Notes under the pieces: generated by a model
Databases searched by the model: none
Told to the model about the DNA's origin: nothing
The model's input: only the letters and a program-made list of their open reading frames with translations
Source of the DNA: Acidimicrobium sp.
GTDB taxonomy: Bacteria; Actinomycetota; Acidimicrobiia; Acidimicrobiales; Ilumatobacteraceae
NCBI GenBank assembly: GCA_003535455.1
Contig: DOHD01000031.1
Coordinates: 12,926-20,152, forward strand
Reading direction: 5' to 3'
DNA length: 7,227 nt
Program-made: the position numbers and the translations under genes
In this document: one piece after another, positions 1-6,032 of the stretch
Numbering within the stretch: the first letter of the stretch is position 1
Layout: each line of letters opens with the position of its first letter

Positions 1-315
1 GCCGGCGTCGATGCAACTTTGGCAAAAATCAAAGATCGAGTCGTCGCGATTTCGCCAATCGTTGGTGGTCATGCAATCAAAGGTCCCGCTGACCGCATGC
101 TCAGTGAACTTGGCCACGAATGTTCGGCGCTCGGTGTTGCCCGAATGTACTCGTCAATTGCCTCGACTCTTATCATTGATGATGTGGACGCAAACCTAAA
201 GTCAGAAATTGAGGCACTCGGTATGCGTTGCGTTGTTACAAACACGATTATGTCTGAGCTAAAAATTAGTGCAGCCCTGGCACAAACAGCACTCGCCTCG
301 CTGAAAATAAAATGA
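1..315 (+). CDS. cofD: 2-phospho-L-lactate transferase (CofD/FbiA), C-terminal part only
   Basis: The gene enters from the left edge; the frame is open from base 1 and gives the last 104 residues before a TGA stop. The visible part carries the conserved CofD end: an SPIVGG-x-AIKGPAD stretch followed by RMLSELGHE, then GVARMYSSIASTLIIDD and a terminal CVVTNTIM segment. In the family, the SPI-G--A-KGP region contributes to the Fo and nucleotide-linked substrate site. CofD (FbiA in Actinobacteria) is a cytoplasmic enzyme that moves a phospholactate-type group from a GDP-activated donor to Fo, giving F420-0; in mycobacteria the donor is the phosphoenolpyruvate-derived form, giving dehydro-F420-0. 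Its stop overlaps the start of cofE, as expected for consecutive steps of one pathway. About two thirds of the usual 320-330 residue protein lies outside the window, so the Fo-binding N-terminus cannot be checked. Confidence 0.93.
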   Translation, partial: AGVDATLAKIKDRVVAISPIVGGHAIKGPADRMLSELGHECSALGVARMYSSIASTLIIDDVDANLKSEIEALGMRCVVTNTIMSELKISAALAQTALASLKIK

Positions 316-1025
316 GTCGGCTTTCGATTTGGGGTGTTGAGGGCATCGGCGAAATCTCGGCGCAAGATCAACTCGGTGAGATAATTGCCGACAGTTGCCG
401 TCAAGAACCAAACGGCCCGTTGCTCGACAACGACATCTTGGTCGTCACCCAAAAAATTGTTTCAAAGGCCGAAGGCCGACTCGTGCCGATCGATGCTTCT
501 GACCCACTCAGCCATAAGCAGCTCGTCGAACAAGAGGCGGTTCGCATCGTGCGACGCCGTGGAGATCTGATTATCACCGAAACAAAACACGGTTTCGTTT
601 GTGCAAACAGCGGCATTGATCTCTCGAATATCGAAAAGGGTTACGCCGCGCTCTTGCCGATCGATAGCGACAAGTCGGCGCGACGAATTCGCGACATCAT
701 TCGTGCCAAGCACGGCGTCAATGTCGGTGTGATAGTCAGCGACACCTTTGGTCGACCATGGCGCAAGGGCTTGACAGACGTCGCCATCGGCATCGCTGGT
801 GTTGCAGGTGTCGTCGACCTGCGAGGCACGCCCGACTCTCTGGGCAGAATCATGCAGGTCACCGAAGTCGCAGTTGCCGACGAATTAGCCAGCGCCGCCG
901 AACTCGTGATGGGCAAGTCTTCTGGCATACCCGTAGCAGTGATTCGCGGTGTAGACGCCGATTGGTTTCGTGACTCAAAGATCAGCGAACTTGTGCGACC
1001 CCCCCAAGAAGATTTATTTCGCTAA
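312..1025 (+). CDS. cofE: Coenzyme F420-0:L-glutamate ligase, single-domain CofE
   Basis: This 237-residue protein is the GTP-dependent ligase that adds gamma-linked L-glutamate to F420-0. Family landmarks appear in order: an N-terminal GVEGIGEI stretch (residues 8-15), DNDILVVTQKIVSKAEGR (39-56), FVCANSGID (95-103), LLPIDSDKSARRIRDII (114-130), VGVIVSDTFGRPWRKGLTDVAIG (138-160), where the acidic residues such as D144 are expected to help bind metal and nucleotide, then the DLRGTPDSLGRIM segment (169-181) and a final SSGIPVAVIRGV (203-214). The ATG lies inside the cofD stop (ATGA), implying translational coupling; it is the only start that preserves the N-terminal motif. The length matches archaeal CofE of about 250 residues. 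The roughly 200-residue FMN-binding nitroreductase-like domain found in mycobacterial FbiB is absent: the protein ends at PPQEDLFR with a TAA. The last coding stretch holds a run of seven C (999-1005). Confidence 0.95.
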   Translation: MSRLSIWGVEGIGEISAQDQLGEIIADSCRQEPNGPLLDNDILVVTQKIVSKAEGRLVPIDASDPLSHKQLVEQEAVRIVRRRGDLIITETKHGFVCANSGIDLSNIEKGYAALLPIDSDKSARRIRDIIRAKHGVNVGVIVSDTFGRPWRKGLTDVAIGIAGVAGVVDLRGTPDSLGRIMQVTEVAVADELASAAELVMGKSSGIPVAVIRGVDADWFRDSKISELVRPPQEDLFR

Positions 1026-1044
1026 ACGACTTTCGCTAAACGAC
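1017..1044. repeat. Perfect 14-bp tandem duplication across the convergent stop codons
   Basis: The unit TTTCGCTAAACGAC occurs at 1017-1030 and again, with no mismatch and no spacer, at 1031-1044. The first copy contains the TAA stop of cofE (1023-1025); the second contains the TAG stop of the minus-strand SDR gene (1036-1038). With one copy removed, both genes would keep the same C-termini and their stops would overlap on the shared bases CTAA. The duplication therefore separates two formerly overlapping gene ends by 14 bp. It looks like a recent replication-slippage event; no mobile element or longer repeat is seen. Confidence 0.9.
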
Positions 1045-1959
1045 ACGCCCAAGAAGTTCGTTGACGCCAGATTCAAGGGTCGTCCAATGCGACCAACCAA
1101 GCTGAATTCTGGCTCTAGTCGTGTTGACTGCATTGCGTTGCAGATCTGCTGTTCGTGCCGACTCATAGGTTTCTTGCAGCGTCGTGTCACGGCCGATCAT
1201 CTGCCATAAATCTTTAATCGTTGTTTGCACTCCGGTGCCGATGTTGACAACTAGCCCGCCACCTTTGTTGATCGCACGCGCAAGTGCGTCAACCGCATCG
1301 TCAATGTACAAAAAATCTCGGGTCTGACGACCATTGCCACAAATTACCGGCGGGCTCTGATTAACAACCGCGTTGGCGAAAGCTGCGACTACACCGTCTG
1401 TTGGGCGCTGGCGCGAACCATAAACATTGGTCATCGCCAAGGCGGTGAATTCAACATCGTAACTTTCGCGATATACCGTCAACAGATCTACCAACGTGTT
1501 CGCCATTACATGGGCCACTCCCATCGGTTCTGCCTTGCGACCCTCTTTGACCGGCAGTTGGCGCGCCGGCACTTCGCCATAGAGCAGACCAGCGGGCAAA
1601 GCCACTACAACTTTTTTGACCGCAAATCTGCGAGCTGCTTCGAGCACCGCGAGCAGCAAAGTCGCCGAGCGCAAGATTTCATTGGTTCGAGTTGCCCCGG
1701 TCGGCAAAAGCGCAAGATGATAAATCACATTTGGTCTGCGTAGAGCAATCAGATCTGAAAATTCTGGAGCCGAAACATCCAGGTGATGAAACCGCAAAGT
1801 GCCACCCGCCGCTCGGGCCGCACCAAGATTGGCAAGCGATCCCACCGAGAGGTCGTCGACAACTTCGACGCTGTGCCCATCGGCCAACATCCGATCGACC
1901 AGATGCGAACCGATAAAGCCTGCTCCGCCGCAGACAAGCACGCCATTAACTTGTGCCAT
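1036..1959 (-). CDS. Extended-SDR (NAD-dependent epimerase/dehydratase family) protein, probably catalytically inactive
   Basis: This 307-residue protein has the fold of sugar-nucleotide epimerases such as GalE. Retained features are the Rossmann loop GGAGFIGSH (11-19), the acidic end of beta-2 at VVDDLS (33-38), LDVS (60-63), YHLALLP (80-86), NVYGSRQ (178-184), and the sugar-nucleotide segment GNGRQTRDFLYIDD (208-221), followed by VNIGTG (238-243). Active-site residues are missing. The usual SS-G pair before the YG at 127-128 reads LPAG (121-124), and counting back from NVYG the YxxxK motif falls on A149-H-V-M-A153; a shifted reading (M146, H150) also lacks both Tyr and Lys. Family knowledge says these residues carry out hydride and proton transfer, so epimerase activity is doubtful; a binding, regulatory or scaffolding role is inference. 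The ORF is otherwise intact and full length, and other frames do not restore the motifs. It is the last operon gene, 9 bp after the pyrophosphorylase; no Shine-Dalgarno is visible in the A/T-rich gap. Confidence 0.9.
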   Translation of the reverse strand: MAQVNGVLVCGGAGFIGSHLVDRMLADGHSVEVVDDLSVGSLANLGAARAAGGTLRFHHLDVSAPEFSDLIALRRPNVIYHLALLPTGATRTNEILRSATLLLAVLEAARRFAVKKVVVALPAGLLYGEVPARQLPVKEGRKAEPMGVAHVMANTLVDLLTVYRESYDVEFTALAMTNVYGSRQRPTDGVVAAFANAVVNQSPPVICGNGRQTRDFLYIDDAVDALARAINKGGGLVVNIGTGVQTTIKDLWQMIGRDTTLQETYESARTADLQRNAVNTTRARIQLGWSHWTTLESGVNELLGRVV

Positions 1960-1968
1960 TAAAAAATT

Positions 1969-2973
1969 TTAACTTGCATCAGGAACTTTGGCATCACGCA
2001 ATACTGCGCCCGATCGAATCTCGCCGTCAATACCGATCAGACAACTGTTGACCCGAGCAAATGAACCAACATGCCCCATCACCGCACTGTCGACAACGAC
2101 GGCACCTTCGTCAATAATCGCACCGGCTAGCAGAACCGAGCGAACAATCTGACAGTTCTCGCCCACCTTGCAATTTTGACCGACGACGCTATGTGACATC
2201 GTCGCAGATTTTGCAATTTGCGCACCCTTGCTTATTGCCTCAACTTCATGGATGCTCTCGCGCTGCAAAAGTTCGATGTTCGCGCGAACATAAGTGTCGG
2301 GGCGACCGGCGTCAATCCAATAGTCGGGTGTCGCATAACCAAACAGTTGTCCATCTTTGACCAAATCAGGAAACGTCTCACGCTCAATCGACATCGGCGC
2401 GACACCCGGCATGCGTTCAAGAGCCGATGATTCAAAAATATATGTCCCACCATTTACATTGCGCGAAGTCGTCTCGCCAGGTGAAGGTTTTTCAACGAAC
2501 CGAAGCACCCTGCCTTGTGGGTCTGTCTCGACGACGCCGTATTGCGATGGGTCTTCAACCGGCGTCAAATGAATTGTCGCTTGCGCGCCGGTTGATTTGT
2601 GAAACTTAATCAACGCCGCGATGTCGAGATCTGTCAAAACGTCACCGTTAGCGACGATAAAAGTTTCACCGCGTTTATGAATATCGGCTTGCCGCGCCGC
2701 AAAACCAATCGCGCCCGCCGTGTCAAGCGGTCGATCTTCGACCGCATAAGTCAACCTGACACCTGCACAAACATTCGACGGAAATGCCAAAAGAAACGGC
2801 TCTGGTTTGAAACCCAAAGACAACACCGCGTCGGTTACTCCACCGCGAGCTAGAGATGCCATCAGGCGCTCGAGCAACGGCAGATTCGCAATAGGAAGCA
2901 ACGGTTTTGGTGTAGCCAATGTCAGCGGTCGCAACCGAGTGCCGAAACCACCAACTAGCACGACTGCGTGCAC
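1969..2973 (-). CDS. Nucleotidyltransferase, mannose-1-phosphate guanylyltransferase (GDP-mannose pyrophosphorylase)-like
   Basis: This cytoplasmic enzyme of 334 residues activates a sugar-1-phosphate with an NTP. The N-terminal catalytic domain shows the signature VGGFGTRLRPLT (7-18) with PKP at 22-24 (K23), the VANGDVLTDLD metal site (107-117, D111), VEKP (160-163), NGGTYIF (174-180) and YWIDAGRPDTYVRAN (218-232, with D221 as second metal ligand). Residues from about 245 form imperfect hexapeptide repeats, read as a left-handed beta-helix. The layout resembles mycobacterial Rv3264c (ManB, GDP-mannose forming), and GT4 transferases, many of which use GDP-mannose, lie in the same operon. Motifs alone do not separate GDP-mannose from dTDP- or UDP-glucose specificity. 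The start is GTG; an in-frame TAA lies eight codons upstream, and a GGAG-type ribosome-binding site supports this start. Confidence 0.9.
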   Translation of the reverse strand: MHAVVLVGGFGTRLRPLTLATPKPLLPIANLPLLERLMASLARGGVTDAVLSLGFKPEPFLLAFPSNVCAGVRLTYAVEDRPLDTAGAIGFAARQADIHKRGETFIVANGDVLTDLDIAALIKFHKSTGAQATIHLTPVEDPSQYGVVETDPQGRVLRFVEKPSPGETTSRNVNGGTYIFESSALERMPGVAPMSIERETFPDLVKDGQLFGYATPDYWIDAGRPDTYVRANIELLQRESIHEVEAISKGAQIAKSATMSHSVVGQNCKVGENCQIVRSVLLAGAIIDEGAVVVDSAVMGHVGSFARVNSCLIGIDGEIRSGAVLRDAKVPDAS

Positions 2974-2984
2974 TTGTCGATCTA

Positions 2985-2990
2985 CTCCAA
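2985..2990 (-). promoter_or_regulatory. Ribosome-binding site TTGGAG of the pyrophosphorylase gene
   Basis: On the minus strand TTGGAG lies 11 bases before the GTG at 2973, in the 28-bp gap after the membrane-protein gene. It is the clearest Shine-Dalgarno-like sequence with usable spacing at the junctions of this operon, and it helps choose GTG although the spacing is somewhat long. Confidence 0.5.
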
Positions 2991-3001
2991 TTTTTTAGTT
3001 G

Positions 3002-3670
3002 TTAACCAGTAATCAACGGATCAAGGTCTGAAGTCGTGATAGGTTGCGGAACCTCGACGTCATTTGCGACAAATGCCAAAGTGATCGCCATACCGTTGCC
3101 GGTGAGTCGAACATTGCCGAGATCGGCGATCGAAATTTTTGGTGACGAAATTTTGGAATCCCAAACGACGACCTGCAGGCTTGCGTCTTTGTCACCACAT
3201 TTCGTATCGGCTTCGGTTATCTTTTCGCCATTGTTGAGCGATTTCGGAAACTCAATTGAATCGTTCGTCACGGTTAGACCGTAAAGTTCAAAAATAGTTT
3301 CGAGTTTGGCGCGTCGCTCACCAGAGAGTACTTGTGGCTCCCAGCGCACGACACCGCTCGCCTCGATAAACGCACCAGGCTTGACAGTTGAGATGTCTGC
3401 GAGGTCGTCTGAAGCCGGCAAGTTTTCGATAAACGAGTCGCACTTGTAAATGCCGAACGCCGAGTAATAAGTCTGCGTTGCCGTGTCTAGCGCGCTAACT
3501 CGCTCTTGGCTTTGGCGAGCGTAGGCAATCAGCCCAACGCCGAGAACACAAACGACGAAAATTACCGTCGGAAACAACGACCCACCCTGAATTCGCACCG
3601 TGCGCCCCTTGCGATTCTTGCTGGCTTGGGCCAGGCGGGCGATTTTTTTCGCTGAAGATGAGTTAGCCAC
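3002..3670 (-). CDS. Conserved single-pass membrane protein of unknown function
   Basis: This 222-residue protein cannot be assigned a function. From the N-terminus it has a basic cytoplasmic segment rich in Lys and Arg (about 7-28), one membrane helix (about 32-50, LFPTVIFVVCVLGVGLIAYA), and a domain of about 170 residues expected outside the membrane by the positive-inside rule. Visible motifs are YYSAFGIYKCD (68-78), a predicted helix followed by ELYGLTVTNDSIEFP (128-142), TKCGDKD (156-162), VVVWD (167-171) and MAITLAFV (194-201). C77 and C158 could form a disulfide. From memory it resembles a family of Acidimicrobiia proteins with 'HAAYGIYxC' and 'CGGKDG' motifs, which usually also carry a His-rich stretch not seen here. 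GTG at 3670 is preferred because it gives the N-terminus MANSSSAKK; a TTG two codons upstream (3676) is possible. No clear ribosome-binding site is visible. Its place between transferases and pyrophosphorylase suggests a role in envelope glycan assembly, by inference only. Confidence 0.8.
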   Translation of the reverse strand: MANSSSAKKIARLAQASKNRKGRTVRIQGGSLFPTVIFVVCVLGVGLIAYARQSQERVSALDTATQTYYSAFGIYKCDSFIENLPASDDLADISTVKPGAFIEASGVVRWEPQVLSGERRAKLETIFELYGLTVTNDSIEFPKSLNNGEKITEADTKCGDKDASLQVVVWDSKISSPKISIADLGNVRLTGNGMAITLAFVANDVEVPQPITTSDLDPLITG

Positions 3671-3690
3671 GAGCAAGAAAGGCTACAGGC

Positions 3691-4923
3691 TTATCGCGAA
3701 TACAGGGCTTCGTATCGTTGTGCGACCGACTGGGGTGAGGCGTGGCCTTCAACCCACTTTCGCCCGCTCGCCCCCATTTCTTCAAGAGTTTTGCGGTCGC
3801 TCAACATGACGCTGATCGACGACACGAACGCATGCTGATTATCAGGCTCGACGCAAACCCCGGCATTCGCAGCCGCCAGAATTCGCGGCACTTCAGTGTC
3901 AAGATCAATCGCCGCAAATATTGGTCGACCTGCGGCAAGAATCGAATAGGTTTTTGAAGGCACACTTACCGAGCCAAGCCCGCGACGCAACGGCACGACA
4001 TGCAAATCACCGGTTGCCAGCACTTCGCTTAAACGTGAAACATCTTGATAATCGCCGAACTTGACGTTGGTTAACTCGCTGGCTTTTGCCTCAAGCGACT
4101 TTCGAGCAGCACCTTCACCATTGATCACAAACATAATCTCGGGCAGTGCTCGCGCGGCTTCGATCATCAGTTCTAACGACTGCGAGAAGCCCACGTTTCC
4201 GGCATACATCACGACCAGAGCATCGTCGATACCAAGTTCACGACGATAATTCGTCAAACGTGACATTGGCACAATCGCCTCAGTGTCGACAAAGTTTGGA
4301 ATCACTTTGATGCGCTTGTGAAATTTTTGATCGAGTTTGCTTTGTACATTGTTCGCCAAGTCATCCGACAAAAGCACAACTGAATCAGATCGCTGATAAC
4401 TGACACGCTCAAGCCATGATGCCGCTGAGATAATTTTCTTGTTTGATATCGCACCAGTCGCAATGGCAGCATCAGGAAACACATCTTGAATGTTGAACAC
4501 AAGTTCGCCGCCACGAAACAATTTCGTATGCCATCCAATCAAACCCAGCGTCAACGGTGGCGACATCGCCAACACACCGTCTACTCGGCGCCAAAATCTG
4601 CCGGCGAAAAGCGCCCGCAGCCCGACGAAATAACTGAACAAGATAAAACCAATTGCGCGCCGAAACAAATTGCTTTTTGTTTGACCCGCAAAGGGCTGAA
4701 CTCGGCTAATTGAACCCCACTGCGTTTTTTCGATCCGCCACAGCGCGCCCGCCCACCCCGTCTCGACTTGATGTTTGCGATACCACGGCAACGATGTAAC
4801 GACATGCAGTTCGTGTCCGCGTGCGGCAAGTTCGTGAACGATTCGCGTCATCACAACACCGGTCGGCGCCATATCCGGCTCAAAGTGCGGACAAAGCACG
4901 ATCAGGCGCAGCTTCTTTGTCAT
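3691..4923 (-). CDS. GT4 family glycosyltransferase, WcaI/WbuB-like
   Basis: This 410-residue retaining GT-B transferase is expected at the cytoplasmic face of the membrane, moving a sugar from a nucleotide donor to a lipid-linked or glycan acceptor. The N-terminal acceptor domain begins LRLIVLCPHFEPDMAPTG (5-22), with the H-F-P-x-x-x-x-x-G pattern of the WcaI/WbuB subgroup, and contains FNIQDVFPDAAIATGAI (143-159), matching that subgroup's 'QDxxPE' element. The linker gives VIPNFVD (207-213). The donor domain shows MYAGNVGFSQSLE (239-251), FVINGEGAAR (265-274) and VPSKTYSILAAGRPIFAA (321-338). A hydrophobic stretch at 87-108 may help membrane association. The ATG at 4923 shares its first base with the TGA of the upstream gene (TGATG), pointing to coupled translation; the frame runs further upstream to 5055, but that part lies inside the conserved end of the previous transferase and has no family resemblance. 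A GTG one codon earlier is also possible. Sugar and acceptor are unknown. Confidence 0.92.
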   Translation of the reverse strand: MTKKLRLIVLCPHFEPDMAPTGVVMTRIVHELAARGHELHVVTSLPWYRKHQVETGWAGALWRIEKTQWGSISRVQPFAGQTKSNLFRRAIGFILFSYFVGLRALFAGRFWRRVDGVLAMSPPLTLGLIGWHTKLFRGGELVFNIQDVFPDAAIATGAISNKKIISAASWLERVSYQRSDSVVLLSDDLANNVQSKLDQKFHKRIKVIPNFVDTEAIVPMSRLTNYRRELGIDDALVVMYAGNVGFSQSLELMIEAARALPEIMFVINGEGAARKSLEAKASELTNVKFGDYQDVSRLSEVLATGDLHVVPLRRGLGSVSVPSKTYSILAAGRPIFAAIDLDTEVPRILAAANAGVCVEPDNQHAFVSSISVMLSDRKTLEEMGASGRKWVEGHASPQSVAQRYEALYSR

Positions 4924-6032
4924 CACATTGCCGCTCGATAGGCCTGGGCCAAATCTTTGCCAGAGTTTGCGATTGAAAAATTCTTCGCGCGAACTTTGCC
5001 CGCCGCAACCAAAGCGTCGCGTCGTGAATTGACAGCGTCGAGTGCGCCCGACCACACATCTAAATTGAGCGGCAGAACCAAACCCGCTGAACCAATAATT
5101 TCTGGCAAGGCGGCGCAGTCGCTGGCGATCACGGGCGTCCCAAGTTGCATCGCCTCTATCACCGGTGCACCGAAACCCTCATACAAACTTGGAAACACCA
5201 ATGCTTTGGCAAGTTTCAACAATCCATCGCGATCTTCATCCACGACTCGGTTCAAGCGAATGACGCGGTCGTCTAAATTGAGTCGCCTAACTTCGCGCAT
5301 GAACTCGAGTTCTGCGCGACCTTTGCCACCAGCGCAAACCAGAACAAGGTTCTTGTCGACCCAGTGAGTCTTCAAAAGCTGCAACAAAAATTTATGGTTC
5401 TTATGCGGGTGCGTCACGGCGGGCAAAAACAAAACATCCCTGTTTTCAAGCCTGAACCTGCGTCGCAACTCTTGCTCGCTCGTTGCCGCCGCACCAAGTT
5501 GGTCGTCGATGCCGTGTCGCACAACTTTGACCTTGGCCGGCGACACAGCAAACTTGTTGATCAACTTCTGTCGCACATATTCGCTTGGCGTGCTGACGAG
5601 CGAAGCCCTGGCGACTGACCGTGGCACAACCTTGCTTAAATATGCGAGCCGTGTTCGACTGAAATTTTCTGGAAACGACAAATATTGCACATCATGGATC
5701 GTCAAAACGCTGCGACGCCCGGCAAAAAACGGCATCGTGCCACCACCGTGATGCATTAGGTCAAATTTTCTCGCTTTGACCGCGAGCCAGGTTTGTTCTA
5801 GCAAGATTCGCAACACTCGATTGCCACCATGGCGCGGGGCCTCGACGCAATCATAAAGTTCTGCCAATTGCTGATGATCTTTGGCGAAGCCAGCCTGCAC
5901 GAATAGCGTCACGTCGAACTCGTCGAGATTTGCTTCATATAAACCGGTCAACTGACGCACCAAATATTCTTGCGAGCCGCCCACTTGACCAGTGCGAAGC
6001 CACATCAAATTGACGCCGACTCGAACCGTCAT
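4923..6032 (-). CDS. GT4 family glycosyltransferase, mannosyltransferase (MtfB)-like
   Basis: This 369-residue GT-B retaining transferase resembles the MtfB-like mannosyltransferase branch of GT4. Visible motifs are VGGSQEYL near the N-terminus (17-24), HHGGGTMPF (94-102), TIHDVQYLSFPE (111-122), STPSEYVR (147-154), VVRHGID (170-176), then in the donor domain LPAVTHPHKNH (203-213), the EX7E region FPSLYEGFGAPVIEAM (280-295; E285 and E293) and GTPVIASDCAALPEI (298-312). The E residues bind the donor ribose and phosphate region in this family. The ATG overlaps the stop of the preceding transferase by four bases (ATGA) and the stop overlaps the next start by one, so three transferases are likely made in fixed proportion. 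By family, GDP-mannose from the operon's own pyrophosphorylase is a plausible donor; linkage and acceptor cannot be read from the sequence. Confidence 0.92.
   Translation of the reverse strand: MTVRVGVNLMWLRTGQVGGSQEYLVRQLTGLYEANLDEFDVTLFVQAGFAKDHQQLAELYDCVEAPRHGGNRVLRILLEQTWLAVKARKFDLMHHGGGTMPFFAGRRSVLTIHDVQYLSFPENFSRTRLAYLSKVVPRSVARASLVSTPSEYVRQKLINKFAVSPAKVKVVRHGIDDQLGAAATSEQELRRRFRLENRDVLFLPAVTHPHKNHKFLLQLLKTHWVDKNLVLVCAGGKGRAELEFMREVRRLNLDDRVIRLNRVVDEDRDGLLKLAKALVFPSLYEGFGAPVIEAMQLGTPVIASDCAALPEIIGSAGLVLPLNLDVWSGALDAVNSRRDALVAAGKVRAKNFSIANSGKDLAQAYRAAM

Noticed and set aside
69..452. 127-codon minus-strand open frame across the cofD/cofE junction
   Set aside because: It is antisense to two well-supported genes with conserved motifs and shows no domain or ribosome-binding site.
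999..1005. Run of seven C near the 3' end of cofE as a phase-variation tract
   Set aside because: It lies only seven codons from the stop, after all conserved motifs, so slippage would change only the tail; seven bases is also short for phase variation.
1959..1972. A/T-only near-palindrome between the pyrophosphorylase and SDR genes
   Set aside because: It is not a perfect inverted repeat (six A against four T), is too short for a stable hairpin, and is explained by a stop codon plus short spacer.
4924..5055. N-terminal extension of the WcaI-like transferase
   Set aside because: The extra 44 residues overlap the conserved end of the previous gene, look unrelated to any transferase, and the family N-terminus begins at the ATG at 4923.
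4957..5367. 136-codon plus-strand open frame
   Set aside because: It is antisense to the conserved EX7E donor domain of the 4923-6032 glycosyltransferase and its translation resembles no protein family; codon bias of the real gene explains it.
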